Below, piece by piece: positions 9,470-19,627 of a DNA stretch of 64,000 nt. Source of the DNA: Mucilaginibacter aquaedulcis (lineage in GTDB: Bacteria > Bacteroidota > Bacteroidia > Sphingobacteriales > Sphingobacteriaceae). A program made the translations under genes and the position numbers. The notes below the pieces were generated by a model. The model was not told where the DNA came from. It searched no databases and saw nothing but the letters and a program-made list of their open reading frames with translations. Location of the stretch: NCBI RefSeq assembly GCF_030409325.1, contig NZ_JAUFPR010000002.1, positions 62,001 to 126,000 on the forward strand, in the 5' to 3' direction. Position 1 is the stretch's first letter. Every line of letters starts with the position of its first letter.

Positions 9470-10159
9470 TTATTTAAGTGTTAAACGAACCAAATATTGT
9501 TTATATTCATCTTCAAGCAAAACTTCCATATTATAGCCTGCTTCGTTAACTACAGTCTCTAACGTTTTTTCATCAGCATACAGCCACGGAAACCAATCTG
9601 TTTTATGCTGTTTATATTGATATTGGTACTGGATCTCACCATAGTATCTGCCATTATCTGGTAATTTGCCTTCATATAAATAAGCTACATCTGATGAATC
9701 GAACAAAAGCTGTCCGCCTTGATTAAGCAGTAGTTTAGCGTGTTGTAAAAAAGTTTTCAGATTAAGGAGGGTACCCGTAAGCCCAATGCCGTTCATGAGC
9801 AGCAGCAAGGTGTCATACCTTTGTTCCTGGTATTCAAATATGTCAGCAGTGATTATTTTATTTACGCCACGGGCTTGCATTACTTCGGTAGCGAGGGCAG
9901 ATATATCAAGAGCAGTTACATCAAAGCCGCGTTCCTGCAACAGCAAGGCATGGCTCCCCGCGCCTGCGCCAATATCCAACACTTCTCCGCGGCATTCGTT
10001 TAGTGCAAGCCATTCTATATCAGGCATGTCATCTTCATCCCGAAAGTAAATATCAATGGGCATTTCTTCCTTAGGGCCATACTGGTTGTTGATCCATAGC
10101 TTATGCTTTGGCTTTTTATAATAATGATCATGTATGGCCTGGCCTAATATATCTTTCAT
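9470..10159 (-). CDS. Class I SAM-dependent methyltransferase
   Basis: A 229-residue soluble methyltransferase with a Rossmann-type SAM site: motif I VLDIGAGAGSHALLL (about residues 66-80), the acidic end of strand beta-2 at VTALDIS, then a motif near YDTLLLLMNGIGLTG. The N-terminal 60 residues (HDHYYKKPKHKLWINNQYG) look like a substrate-recognition region. The substrate is unknown and neighbours give no clue. It diverges from the DUF92 gene across 70 bp. Confidence 0.85.
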   Translation of the reverse strand: MKDILGQAIHDHYYKKPKHKLWINNQYGPKEEMPIDIYFRDEDDMPDIEWLALNECRGEVLDIGAGAGSHALLLQERGFDVTALDISALATEVMQARGVNKIITADIFEYQEQRYDTLLLLMNGIGLTGTLLNLKTFLQHAKLLLNQGGQLLFDSSDVAYLYEGKLPDNGRYYGEIQYQYQYKQHKTDWFPWLYADEKTLETVVNEAGYNMEVLLEDEYKQYLVRLTLK

Positions 10160-10229
10160 ATTGGCATCAAAAGTATGAATTGATGGCTTAATTTAATTAA
10201 TATGCCTACATTAAATACCTTTGGCGTAT

Positions 10230-10940
10230 ATGCTGGCACATTATGGTTTATTGATTATTATTTTAATTGGGGGTGTAGCTTACAGCGTATCTGCCCGTAA
10301 GCTTACCCTTACAGCGGCAATAACCGGAGCTGTTGTGGCTTGTCTTGTTTTTGCAGGTGCAGGCTACACGGGTGTAACCATGATGACCACCTTTTTTATT
10401 TTAGGATCGGCAGCAACATCCTGGCAGCCGGGAAAGAAAGATGCTTTTACTGAAAGCGGTGAGCGTAAAAACGGTCGCACGGCAGGGCAGGTGCTGGCCA
10501 ATGCAGGTACCGCTGCCATAACCGGGTCATTGGTTTTTGTATCTCCATCGTATACACATTTATGGGTATTGATGATGGCTGCAAGTTTTGCATCGGCTAC
10601 TGCTGATACATTATCATCTGAACTGGGTACAGTATACGGAAAGCGTTTTTTCAATATTATCACCATGAAACCTGATCAGCGAGGGCTCGATGGTGTAATC
10701 AGCCTGGAGGGGACATTGATCGGTATCGGTGGAAGTGCAATTATAGCAATAGTGTATGCTATCGGTTTTAGTTGGGATGCCGGTATAATTACCATTATTA
10801 TTGCCGGAACGGTAGGTAACTTAGCTGATTCGGTATTAGGTGCAACATTGGAGCGAGCTAAATATATAAGGAATAACGCAGTGAATTTTTTAAATACCTT
10901 GATAGCCGCACTTATTGCCCTATTGATCTACTTTATTTAA
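10230..10940 (+). CDS. DUF92 family integral membrane protein
   Basis: A 236-residue inner-membrane protein with about six hydrophobic segments. The ATG at 10230 (MLAHYGLLIII) is chosen over an in-frame TTG three codons upstream. The conserved DUF92/TMEM19 core is visible: SFASATADTLSSELGTVYGK and GGSAIIAIVYAIGF, then GTVGNLADSVLGATLER. Related eukaryotic VTE6 proteins are phytyl-phosphate kinases, but the bacterial function is not settled. It is followed 14 bp downstream by the MtfA-like peptidase gene, likely the same operon. Confidence 0.85.
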   Translation: MLAHYGLLIIILIGGVAYSVSARKLTLTAAITGAVVACLVFAGAGYTGVTMMTTFFILGSAATSWQPGKKDAFTESGERKNGRTAGQVLANAGTAAITGSLVFVSPSYTHLWVLMMAASFASATADTLSSELGTVYGKRFFNIITMKPDQRGLDGVISLEGTLIGIGGSAIIAIVYAIGFSWDAGIITIIIAGTVGNLADSVLGATLERAKYIRNNAVNFLNTLIAALIALLIYFI

Positions 10941-10954
10941 CATTAATAATTATT

Positions 10955-11728
10955 ATGGCTTTACTTATTATAATCCTGATCATTATTGTGCTTGGTGCTT
11001 ATTACATTATTAGTAAAAAGCGCAAAGCAAAATTATTCATGGCCGTTGCAGAGCCTGTTTTTAAGTCACTTTTAGCACAGCATATACCATTTTATCAGGC
11101 ATTGGATAATTCTGCTAAGCTTATTTTTGAGCATAAGGTTAGCGAGTTTTTGGCAGGCATTACTATTGAAGGGGTTGGAACCACTGTTGACGATACAGAT
11201 AGGGTGATGATTGCCTCAAGTGCTGTGATTCCGGTATTTGGTTTTAACGATTGGAAATACAGCAACCTCACCAACGTAATTTTATATCCCGATACATTTG
11301 ACGGTGAGTTTCAGTTTGAGGGCGAAAACCGGAATATCCTGGGCATGGTAGGTTCGGGATATATGAACGGACAAATGATCTTATCGCGGGCGGCGCTTAT
11401 TAAGGGATTTTCGCGATCGGCGGGGAGAGAGAACACTGCGATACATGAGTTTGTACACCTGCTTGATAAATTTGACGGAGCTACCGATGGCGTTCCCGAA
11501 AATTTGCTGGCTCATGAATATGTAATGCCCTGGCTAAAAATGATACACCATGAAATTCATAAAATTGAAGATGGCGAATCAGATATTAACCCATATGCTA
11601 TAACCAACGAAGCGGAATTTTTTGCCGTTGTTTCCGAATACTTTTTCCAGAAACCTCACGAACTTAAACACAAACACCCTGATCTGTACGGCATGCTTAG
11701 CAAAATATTTATGCAGGATAGGGGTTAG
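10955..11728 (+). CDS. M90 family zinc metallopeptidase, MtfA-like
   Basis: A 257-residue protein with an N-terminal membrane anchor (about residues 2-20, ALLIIILIIIVLGAYYII) and an MtfA/M90 catalytic domain. The zinc site H164-E165-FV-H168 is clear, with the downstream acidic helix NEAEFFAVVSEYFF expected to supply the third ligand. E. coli MtfA inactivates the glucose regulator Mlc, but that partner is not visible here and the added anchor differs from soluble MtfA. It is probably co-transcribed with the DUF92 gene. Confidence 0.85.
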   Translation: MALLIIILIIIVLGAYYIISKKRKAKLFMAVAEPVFKSLLAQHIPFYQALDNSAKLIFEHKVSEFLAGITIEGVGTTVDDTDRVMIASSAVIPVFGFNDWKYSNLTNVILYPDTFDGEFQFEGENRNILGMVGSGYMNGQMILSRAALIKGFSRSAGRENTAIHEFVHLLDKFDGATDGVPENLLAHEYVMPWLKMIHHEIHKIEDGESDINPYAITNEAEFFAVVSEYFFQKPHELKHKHPDLYGMLSKIFMQDRG

Positions 11729-11834
11729 GATTAGTATCAAGCAGTTAGTATCAAGTAGCGAGGTTTTGGGCTATATCATTAGTAAAAAAAGCCAATAATC
11801 TTCTGTCTTGATACCCGATACTAACTACTTAATA
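11729..11834. repeat. Intergenic inverted repeat of TATCAAG words
   Basis: Between convergent genes. TTAGTATCAAGCAGTTAGTA and a second TATCAAGTAG on the left face CTTGATACCCGATACTAACT on the right, making an imperfect hairpin of roughly 100 bp. It resembles in style the AATCAAGA repeats at 52.2 and 58.0 kb. Confidence 0.5.
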
Positions 11835-12653
11835 CTATAAGCCAAAGCCCAAATCAAGCTGACCAGCCGGTACGTAGGTTTGGTTTGAGTGGCTGATATG
11901 ATATACGGGTGTTTCTTCCATACGCGATGCTACAATGATCCGGATGCCATCGGCACAGGCCGTAAATAATTCTTCTACCAGTTGAGGGTTATTGTTGTTG
12001 TGGGATAGGTGGGAGAGTAGCAGGTGTGTCATATGCGGCGGGCGATGAGTGTTAAAAAGAGCAAGCGCCTGTTTGTTTGATAAGTGCCCTTTACCACCAC
12101 GAATTCGTTTTTTGAGGTAATAAGGATACCCACCATTATCAAGCATTTCATCATCATAATTGGCTTCCAAAAAAGCCGCATGACATTGACTAAAATACCG
12201 GATTAACCGATCGCAAACTACACCAATATCTGTAAATACACCCACATTAATATCGCGGCAGCTAACAATAAAACTATGCGGCTCAGAGGCATCGTGTTCT
12301 TTAGGGAAGGAGGTAACTTGTAATTCGCCAATGTTTACAGTTTCAAACTCTTTGAGGTGGTAAACACGTTCCATATCAATGCTGTTAGCTAAATGCAGCA
12401 ATGTTCCGGGCGTAATGTATACCGGCAGGTTAAACTTTTTGGCCAGCACCGGAATGCCGCGAATATGATCTGAATGCTCGTGCGATACAAATATGGCCTT
12501 TACCTTTTGCATGGAAAGGCCAAGGCGAGCCATCCTTTTTTCGGTTTCACGGCATGATATGCCAACATCAACCAATATAGCCTCCTGCTCGTTCCCTACG
12601 TAATAGCAATTGCCGTTACTTCCCGAATTTAGTGATGTAATGAATAATGACAT
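11835..12653 (-). CDS. MBL-fold metallohydrolase, WalJ/YycJ-like
   Basis: A 272-residue metallo-beta-lactamase-fold enzyme. The start at MSLFITSLNSGSNGNCYYVG matches the family N-terminus; an upstream in-frame ATG would add 13 residues. The HxHxDH signature is present as HEHSDHIRG, with a later metal-binding GVFTDIGV aspartate and HLSHNNN. The YycJ/WalJ group includes putative nucleases or cell-wall-coordination factors in Firmicutes; the precise substrate in Bacteroidota is not known. It ends toward the M90 gene and diverges from yceH. Confidence 0.85.
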   Translation of the reverse strand: MSLFITSLNSGSNGNCYYVGNEQEAILVDVGISCRETEKRMARLGLSMQKVKAIFVSHEHSDHIRGIPVLAKKFNLPVYITPGTLLHLANSIDMERVYHLKEFETVNIGELQVTSFPKEHDASEPHSFIVSCRDINVGVFTDIGVVCDRLIRYFSQCHAAFLEANYDDEMLDNGGYPYYLKKRIRGGKGHLSNKQALALFNTHRPPHMTHLLLSHLSHNNNNPQLVEELFTACADGIRIIVASRMEETPVYHISHSNQTYVPAGQLDLGFGL

Positions 12654-12764
12654 GTAAATACAAAGTAACGGATTTAAGCTAAAATTCACCATCGCTTAAC
12701 ACCAAGTGTTTAAAAATAATCACTAATATTTTGAGGCTATAAAAAGCTGCTTATATTTAGCCCC

Positions 12765-13421
12765 ATGGATTCACTGCAAACTTTACCTGTACTTGATGCT
12801 ACCGAACTGCGCGTATTAGGCTCGCTGATGGAAAAAAGCAAAACCACGCCCGACTATTACCCCATGACACTAAACGGTTTGACTGCTGCATGTAACCAGA
12901 AAACATCGCGTAAGCCGGTTGTTAATTATGATGAGGGTACGGTTACCGATGCATTGAATACCTTGAAAAGGCGCGGACTTATTTCTACCGTTACAGGCGG
13001 TTCTATCCGTAACATTAAGTATAAGCACAACTTCGCCATTGTTTTCCCGGTGATACCGGCAGAAGTAGCTTTAATTTGTCTCCTTATTTTGCGCGGCCCC
13101 CAAACCCCGGGCGAATTGAATACCAACTCGGGCAGGTTATATGAATTTGAATCGATAGAGGAGGTGCAGGAAATATTGGAAAAACTGGCTAATCCCGAAT
13201 TACCTTACGTGGTACAACTACCAAAACGCCCCGGACAAAAAGAGGTAAGGTACGCCCATTTATTAGGCGGCACGCCAGAATTTAATGATGATGATGAGCT
13301 GGAAGAAACCACCGGTAGTAGGGGCTCAGGAGCACTGGAGGCCCGTGTAGCCAAGTTGGAGCAGGATCTGGCCGAAATGAGAGAGGCCTTCGATAAGTTG
13401 ATGAAAGAATTGATGGGATAA
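12765..13421 (+). CDS. yceH: YceH family (DUF480) protein
   Basis: A 218-residue soluble protein made of tandem winged-helix-like units, as in DUF480. Recognisable segments are LDATELRVLGSLMEKSKTTP, LTAACNQKTSRKPVVNYDE and LICLLILRGPQTPGELNTNS. The C-terminus (about 170-218) is a charged coiled coil, ALEARVAKLEQDLAEMREAF. The function in cells is poorly defined. It stops two bases before the stop of the convergent histidine-kinase gene, with no terminator between. Confidence 0.88.
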   Translation: MDSLQTLPVLDATELRVLGSLMEKSKTTPDYYPMTLNGLTAACNQKTSRKPVVNYDEGTVTDALNTLKRRGLISTVTGGSIRNIKYKHNFAIVFPVIPAEVALICLLILRGPQTPGELNTNSGRLYEFESIEEVQEILEKLANPELPYVVQLPKRPGQKEVRYAHLLGGTPEFNDDDELEETTGSRGSGALEARVAKLEQDLAEMREAFDKLMKELMG

Positions 13422-13423
13422 GC

Positions 13424-16400
13424 CTAATCAGGGCGGATCAGTTTTTTACTTAATCTTCCGTTTTTTAAGCCATCATATGCATTTTTCATTACCGAAACCA
13501 GCGCTTCGGTTTTCATAGGTTTGGCAATATAGTCATCCATGCCTTCGCTCAAGCAAAGTTCCCGGTCGTCGGGGCCTGCGTTGGCGGTCATGGCTATGAT
13601 ATAAGGTTGTTTAAATGCGTACTTACGAATATACCTCGTGGCTTCAAAACCATCCATTTCGGGCATTTGTACATCCATGAATATAAGGTCAAATGGAGTA
13701 AGCTTCAGCTTATCCAAAGCTTCGAGGCCGTTTTGAACTATAGTGAATTCATAGCCCAAACGGGTGAGCATATGATCAATCAGTTTTTGATTTACCTCAT
13801 TATCCTCGGCAATTAAAATGCGCATAGGATGCTCTGTAGCAAAGTTCTGTTGAAATGGTTTGGATGGCTTATTATTTTCATGAAACACAACCTGCGGGTG
13901 ATCATGAAACTCAGCCTGTATACTTTTACCCAAATGACTCTGTTTAACAGGTTTGGTTAGTATTGCCGAAAATAATTGCGGATATTTTTTCTTGGAGCCA
14001 TCGCCAATTGAGCTCAGCATAATAACGGGTAAATCCTTGTAATTTCTTTTGATTGCCCTGGTAAGCTCTACGCCGTCCATATCAGGCATTTCCATATCGG
14101 TTATTACCAGGTTAAAATCAGGGTCATTGGTTAGTAAATGCAATGCCTCTTCGGCCGATGACGCTGTTTTGGTTACCAATCCCCATAGTTCAAGCTGGGT
14201 TTGCAGGATGTATCTGTTTGTTTGATTGTCATCTACCACCAATATCCTTTTACCCTCCATTTCGTCAGTGTTAAACACTATCGGTAAATGTTTCGATTGC
14301 TTTTTGCTCACTGCTGCCCTAATGGTGAACATAAAAACCGAGCCTTCTTTAAAAACACTCTCTACCCATATTTCGCCACCCATTAGTTTTACCAGCCGCT
14401 GGCTGATCACCAAACCTAAACCTGTACCACCATATTTTCTGGTTGTTGACGAATCTACCTGCGAAAACGCGTTGAAAAGATCATTTATTTTTTCCTTCGG
14501 AATACCAATACCGGTATCCATCACGCTAAAGCCCACCTCTATTTCGCCGTTTTCAAAGGTTCTGGATAAAAATACCTTGATAAATACTTCGCCTTTTTGC
14601 GTAAATTTCAGGGCATTACTTGTTAAGTTGGTTACTACCTGCTTTAAGCGCAAACTATCGCCTACAATTTGCTGAGGTAATGATTGGTCTATATAATAAA
14701 CCAATTCAATATCCTGACGGGATGCTTTTTGGGCAAACATATCCATAACCTCTTCAATGCAATGGCGCAGGTCAAAATCTTCTTGCTCAATATCCATTTT
14801 ACCCGATTCTATTTTTGAAAAATCGAGTATATCATTGATAACATTAACAAGGGTATCACCACAGGAAATAATGGTATCAGTATATTCACGCTGTTCGTTA
14901 CTTAGTTCCGTTTCACCTAAAAGCGATGCCATACCAATTACGCCATTCATAGGAGTACGTATTTCATGGCTCATGGTGGCCAAGAATATGCTTTTAGCCT
15001 GGTTGGCTTTATCTGCATCTTCACGGGCCTTCTTTTCCTGTAAGCGCTGCAGTTCCAATTCTTCTGATTGAGCCAGCAACTCCTCATTCAATGCCTTAAG
15101 CTCCTCTGATTGCGACTTTAGTTCAGAATTTAAATTTTTGAGGTCTGCTGATTGCTGCTTTAGTTCCTCCGATTGTTGTTTTAATTCATCTGACTGTTGC
15201 CTTAATTCTTCCGATTGTTTTAAAACCTCATCAGTACGTTCAGAAACCTGCTGCTCTAACCGGGCTTTTTGCTTGATGATCGCATTAACTTTAACCCGGT
15301 AAATCGTATATATCAATACAAAAATAAGCGCCAGCACCAGTAAAATAAACCACCAGGTTAACCAGAAGGGGGGTAATATATTAAGCTCAAGCGTTAACTC
15401 GTGTCTTGACCAGCTGCCGTTGCTATTTTGACTTTTTACCTTAAAGATGTAATTGCCCGGCGGCAAATTGGTGTACGTAGCTGTGTTTTTACTGCCTACA
15501 TAATTCCAGGTTTTGTCGAACCCGACCAACTGATAAGCATAAGCAACCTTATTGGCCGAGGCATAATCTAAAGAAACAAACTCAAATGAAATTACCGACT
15601 GATCATGGGTTAAAGTTATAGCTTTGGTTACGGTAATATCTTGCTTTAGTGGTGATGCCTTGTCTGCAACGTGTACGCTTTTAGTAAAGATTTGAAAATC
15701 AGTTAAAACGAGGGGTGGGTTGTAACTGCTCTCTATTATTCTATCCGGATCAAACGCGTTAAATCCGTTAACTCCGCCAAAGTACATAGTGCCATCATGG
15801 CTTTTTAAGGCTGCATGGGGTTTAAACTCATCGGCCTGTAAGCCATCATCAACAGTAAAGTTTTTGAATTTTTTTGTATCAAGATTGTATCTTGATAAGC
15901 CGCTGTTTGTGCTTATCCATAAGTTTCGGCTATTATCTTCCCTTACAGCATAAGTGTAATTGTTGGGCAAGCCGTCGCTTGTTTTTAAAGCTGTGAATTT
16001 TCCAGTTTTAGGATCAAAGCGATTGATACCATCAAATGTACAGATCCATAAATTTCCGGCATGATCCTCAAGCAGATCGACGGCTGTATTATTACTTAGG
16101 CTGTTTTTTGAATTATCGTGTTTGTAAACAGTAAATGTTTGTGCTTTTTTATCGAAAAGGTTAAGGCCGCCATCATTGGTGCCCACCCAAAGATTTCCAT
16201 GAGAGTCCTGCAGCAACGAATTAATGTTATCGCTGCTTAAACTTTTAGGATCATTTGCCTTATGCCTGAAATGGGTGAATTTATTTGTTTGAGGATTGTA
16301 CAGGTTAAGTCCCTGGCCAAGTGTACCAACCCATATCTGATTTTCTTTTGTATTAAGTATTGAATATATATTATTACCGCTTAGGCTGCTACTATCTGCC

Positions 16401-17776
16401 GGGTTGTGCTTAAAGGACTTAAACTTACGTGTTTTGGGATCCATAATGCAGAAGCCATCGCCCCATGTACCAATAAGTAAATTGTTTTTTGCATCCTGCT
16501 TTATGGTTAAAATGAAATTGCCGGGTATGCCGTTTTTGCTTTTTTCGTCGTGTTTAAATACGGTGAAATTGCCGGTATCAGGGTCAAATAAATTTAAACC
16601 GCCGCCATCTGTACCTATCCAGATGTTGTTTTCGTTATCTTCAAAAAAGCTCAGTACAAAATTATTTGAAAGGAAGTTGGGTTGCGAGTTGTGTTTATAG
16701 TGAACAAAGTTTTCCTTTATTTTTTTGTATAAACTAACTCCAGAGGCAAATGCGCCAAGCCACATGTTGCCAACATTATCCCTAAGTATAACATCAACAG
16801 AATTACTGGGGAGGCTGCTATTATCTACATCATCCTGATAATGGTTCCGGAAAGTATTATTTCGAGGATTGAATATACTTAACCCGCCATTTTCTGTACC
16901 TATCCATAAATTACCATTAGTGTCTTCGGCAACGGTTTGTACATCATTATAAGAGAGTGAGTTTTTATTTGCCGGGTCATTTTTAAAGTGTTTAAAGGTG
17001 CCTGCCGAACGATTGAATAAGTTGATTCCTCCACCTTCGGTACCTATCCATATCCTGTGATTGCTATCCTCAAAAATGCTGTTTATTTTACTTGATGATA
17101 TTGATCTCTCATCTTTTTCGTCATGTTTAAATATGATGAACTTTTGGGTTTGCGGATCAAACAGGTTTAGCCCCCCTTCGGTTGTTCCAATCCATAACTT
17201 ACCGGTGCTGTCAAAAAAAAGCGCTCTCAGGTAATTATCGCTAAGCCCTTTTACCTTCCCTGACGAAAATTTATAATGAATAAATTTATTTTGAGCAGGA
17301 ATATATTCATCAAGCCCTTCCTTTTGGTTGGCTATCCACAGGTTATCATTTTTATCAAAGGCAACTCTTATAATGTAATTGCTTGATACGCTGTTTGCAT
17401 TGCTGTCGGAATGTAAATACCGGTAAAAACGATTTTTTTTACGGTCATATTTATTAAGGCCGCCACCGATGGTAGCTATCCAAAGATCGCCGTTTTTGTC
17501 CTCTGTAATATGATTGATGTAATTGTCGCCAATGCTGGTACTATCGGCAACATCGTTTCTGAAAATTTTAAATTTATTACCATCAAAACGGTTTAAACCA
17601 TCGCGGGTACCTACCCAGATAAAACCTTTACTATCCTGAAAAATGGCATTAATATTTAACTCTGATAGATTTGAGCGGCTACCAATGCGCTGGAAATGAA
17701 TAGGAGGGTCCTGAGCAAAAACACATAATGATATGGCTTGAAATAATAAATTAAGATAAAACTTAAGGCCAGTCAT
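13424..17776 (-). CDS. Hybrid sensor histidine kinase/response regulator with periplasmic propeller
   Basis: A 1450-residue one-protein phosphorelay. Order: signal peptide; periplasmic two-component propeller of many Reg_prop repeats ([14 protein letters not shown] type, about 25-690); Y_Y_Y domain (about 715-800); a transmembrane helix (about 805-826); a long coiled coil (about 838-925) built from repeats such as QQSEELK; HisKA with H937 in MSHEIRTP; HATPase (GIGIP, GGTGLGL); and two receivers with D1227 and D1368. It has neither an AraC output domain nor an Hpt domain, so a separate Hpt or regulator must receive the phosphoryl group. Related hybrids sense polysaccharide fragments, but no glycan locus adjoins it. 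Confidence 0.93.
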   Translation of the reverse strand: MTGLKFYLNLLFQAISLCVFAQDPPIHFQRIGSRSNLSELNINAIFQDSKGFIWVGTRDGLNRFDGNKFKIFRNDVADSTSIGDNYINHITEDKNGDLWIATIGGGLNKYDRKKNRFYRYLHSDSNANSVSSNYIIRVAFDKNDNLWIANQKEGLDEYIPAQNKFIHYKFSSGKVKGLSDNYLRALFFDSTGKLWIGTTEGGLNLFDPQTQKFIIFKHDEKDERSISSSKINSIFEDSNHRIWIGTEGGGINLFNRSAGTFKHFKNDPANKNSLSYNDVQTVAEDTNGNLWIGTENGGLSIFNPRNNTFRNHYQDDVDNSSLPSNSVDVILRDNVGNMWLGAFASGVSLYKKIKENFVHYKHNSQPNFLSNNFVLSFFEDNENNIWIGTDGGGLNLFDPDTGNFTVFKHDEKSKNGIPGNFILTIKQDAKNNLLIGTWGDGFCIMDPKTRKFKSFKHNPADSSSLSGNNIYSILNTKENQIWVGTLGQGLNLYNPQTNKFTHFRHKANDPKSLSSDNINSLLQDSHGNLWVGTNDGGLNLFDKKAQTFTVYKHDNSKNSLSNNTAVDLLEDHAGNLWICTFDGINRFDPKTGKFTALKTSDGLPNNYTYAVREDNSRNLWISTNSGLSRYNLDTKKFKNFTVDDGLQADEFKPHAALKSHDGTMYFGGVNGFNAFDPDRIIESSYNPPLVLTDFQIFTKSVHVADKASPLKQDITVTKAITLTHDQSVISFEFVSLDYASANKVAYAYQLVGFDKTWNYVGSKNTATYTNLPPGNYIFKVKSQNSNGSWSRHELTLELNILPPFWLTWWFILLVLALIFVLIYTIYRVKVNAIIKQKARLEQQVSERTDEVLKQSEELRQQSDELKQQSEELKQQSADLKNLNSELKSQSEELKALNEELLAQSEELELQRLQEKKAREDADKANQAKSIFLATMSHEIRTPMNGVIGMASLLGETELSNEQREYTDTIISCGDTLVNVINDILDFSKIESGKMDIEQEDFDLRHCIEEVMDMFAQKASRQDIELVYYIDQSLPQQIVGDSLRLKQVVTNLTSNALKFTQKGEVFIKVFLSRTFENGEIEVGFSVMDTGIGIPKEKINDLFNAFSQVDSSTTRKYGGTGLGLVISQRLVKLMGGEIWVESVFKEGSVFMFTIRAAVSKKQSKHLPIVFNTDEMEGKRILVVDDNQTNRYILQTQLELWGLVTKTASSAEEALHLLTNDPDFNLVITDMEMPDMDGVELTRAIKRNYKDLPVIMLSSIGDGSKKKYPQLFSAILTKPVKQSHLGKSIQAEFHDHPQVVFHENNKPSKPFQQNFATEHPMRILIAEDNEVNQKLIDHMLTRLGYEFTIVQNGLEALDKLKLTPFDLIFMDVQMPEMDGFEATRYIRKYAFKQPYIIAMTANAGPDDRELCLSEGMDDYIAKPMKTEALVSVMKNAYDGLKNGRLSKKLIRPD

Positions 17777-18011
17777 TATATCGATAAATTAATTAAGAGG
17801 TAACAATACACCTGTAGTGCAAGTGGTTATCTAATTTACTAAAATACTATTAAATAAACATATAATTGTACTTGGCATTTTAACGAATAAATAGAAGGTT
17901 TAGTTAAGGGTGGGTGTAAAAAAATTAACTCATGGTAAATTCTGACATTGAATTAACCCCATAGTTATAAATATATTTTTGTATGTTATTATATATTAAA
18001 CAAGTTTACTT
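17777..18011. promoter_or_regulatory. Divergent promoter region, histidine kinase / VF530 gene
   Basis: 235-bp AT-rich gap. For VF530, TATTTTTG at 17974-17981 matches TAnnTTTG with a TTG at 17948-17950. A second match, TACTTTTG at 18007-18014, overlaps the proposed TTG start codon and would make that start unusable if it were the true -7 element. Confidence 0.35.
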
Positions 18012-18236
18012 TTGCATCTGCAACAACAAAGCAAAGACCCGCTTCACGGTAAAACATTAGAGACCATTTTAAATGAACTGGTTGCTCATTTTGGCTGGAG
18101 CGAGCTTGGTTATCGCATCCGCATCAATTGTTTTCTGGATAACCCGAGTGTGTCATCGAGCCTGAAATTTTTACGCAAAACTCCATGGGCACGCAAAAAG
18201 GTAGAAGATCTTTATATAGCTTATTGCAGTAAATAA
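18012..18236 (+). CDS. VF530 family putative DNA-binding protein (DUF2132)
   Basis: A 74-residue protein with the VF530 fold signature: [34 protein letters not shown] and [20 protein letters not shown]. No ATG is in frame before the conserved start and an in-frame TAA lies at 17997, so TTG at 18012 is the only usable common start. Family members are small conserved proteins suggested to bind DNA. The stop touches the stop of the convergent helicase-like gene with no spacer. Confidence 0.85.
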   Translation: MHLQQQSKDPLHGKTLETILNELVAHFGWSELGYRIRINCFLDNPSVSSSLKFLRKTPWARKKVEDLYIAYCSK

Positions 18237-19547
18237 TTAGTGTTTACGCTTGTTGTTCATCTTGGCTTTCTGGCCCGAGCTGTAGTTATATGTTTTTGCG
18301 TTAGCAGCTTTCTTTTCATGAAACGCGGCACCAACAATTGGAGCATCCTGGTTTGATTTGGCCGGTTTCTTTTCAGCTTCTTCCTTTTTAGCCTTTGTGT
18401 CTTTTTCTATAACCAGTTCTTCGGGTAAGGTTGCAGGTGCTATCTTTTTACCGGTAGCCTGCTCAATTTTTTTAACCTGGCTCAATTCAATATCGGTGGC
18501 AAAGGTAATGGCCAGCGTTTCGTCATCGCTATTTGGCTGATTGTTGGTGATACGCTCAATGAATAATTCATTCTCTGCCGGCAGATCAAAGTGAATGAAG
18601 AATGGTACGCCATTCAGGTCAATAGTTTCATTGTTTTCGTTGGTCACAATTAAAACCCTTGAATTTTCGGCTGCCTTAAAATCCTCTACACTTTTAAAAC
18701 CACTCGTATCAAAAAACTTAGGGTTTAAATACGCCACAGCATCACGCAGACGGCTGTGCAGACTTTTATATACTTTATCGGCTGTAGCTTGTGTATTTAC
18801 AAAAACAACGGTTTTGGTAAATACCTCATCATCATACAGGAATAAATTAAGCAGGTTTAACTTGGTGCCAAAATTAGGCACGTTATACAATAACTGCGGA
18901 TAAGTTTGTAAAGGAGCTTCGGCCAGTTCTTCAACCTCAATAATGGCAGGCTGATTCATGAACGGGGCCAGCATTTTTTCAAGTTTGCTGTGTATCACTT
19001 CTGTGAAAACCAGATGCTGGCCTCTGCCAATGCTATTGGCAAGTTCAACAACAGGTAACTGCAAACCTTTTTTTACCATAAGGTCGGCATCATCAACTAT
19101 AAAAAGATCAACCTTGTTAAGGTTAAGTCCCAGCTTTAGGTAAATTGCCCTTGCCCTGTCGGGAGTGGCTACTACAATATCAGCTCCATCAGCAAGCGCA
19201 TCCATCTGGGCTTCAACACCCGGTGCAACGTACAGGCCAACTATTTTAATGGATTTATTTTTATTAAGACGATCAAATTGTTCAATTACACCAAATACCT
19301 GATCCTTTTCCGGCACCAGGATCAACACCTTCGGAACCCCCTCAGGAGCATAATTAAAGCGGTTTAAAACCCCTAAAACATAAGCAGTGGTTTTTCCGGC
19401 GCCCTCTGGTGCAACGGCTATAATGTCCTGACCGCCAACTATCCTGGCAAGGGTTTTGAGTTGCAGCTCTGTAGGGTTTGCAAAACCAGCTTCATTTACT
19501 GATCTAACCAATTGTTTATTCAGCTTCAATTTTTCAAACCACACCAT
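18237..19547 (-). CDS. Degenerate DEAD-box RNA helicase-like protein
   Basis: A 436-residue two-RecA-domain protein. The first domain keeps a Q-motif-like FANPTELQ (residues 22-29), Walker A APEGAGKT (46-53), Ib ATPDRA (about 127-132) and a changed motif II, DDAD (152-155). Motif III SAT is replaced by FTE. In the second domain motif IV (VVFVNT) survives, but motif V reads LIVTNENNETIDL and motif VI reads FIERITNNQPN, lacking the HRxGRxGR arginines needed for coupled hydrolysis. A Lys-rich tail (about 380-436) probably binds RNA. It may act as an ATP-binding RNA clamp or chaperone; helicase activity is doubtful. Confidence 0.8.
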   Translation of the reverse strand: MVWFEKLKLNKQLVRSVNEAGFANPTELQLKTLARIVGGQDIIAVAPEGAGKTTAYVLGVLNRFNYAPEGVPKVLILVPEKDQVFGVIEQFDRLNKNKSIKIVGLYVAPGVEAQMDALADGADIVVATPDRARAIYLKLGLNLNKVDLFIVDDADLMVKKGLQLPVVELANSIGRGQHLVFTEVIHSKLEKMLAPFMNQPAIIEVEELAEAPLQTYPQLLYNVPNFGTKLNLLNLFLYDDEVFTKTVVFVNTQATADKVYKSLHSRLRDAVAYLNPKFFDTSGFKSVEDFKAAENSRVLIVTNENNETIDLNGVPFFIHFDLPAENELFIERITNNQPNSDDETLAITFATDIELSQVKKIEQATGKKIAPATLPEELVIEKDTKAKKEEAEKKPAKSNQDAPIVGAAFHEKKAANAKTYNYSSGQKAKMNNKRKH

Positions 19548-19627
19548 CAGGACTTTATTTAATTATTTAAGAGCGCGAAATTACCAATTTACTTGCTCAT
19601 ATCCATAAAGATTAAATATATAGCTAT

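Noticed and set aside
11729-11834. CRISPR-like repeats
   Set aside because: Only two short TATCAAG words plus inverted copies; no regular spacer lengths and no cas genes nearby.
14226-14675. 149-codon plus-strand frame inside the hybrid kinase gene
   Set aside because: Shadow of the strongly supported minus-strand kinase; Ser/Thr/Pro-rich composition typical of an antisense frame.
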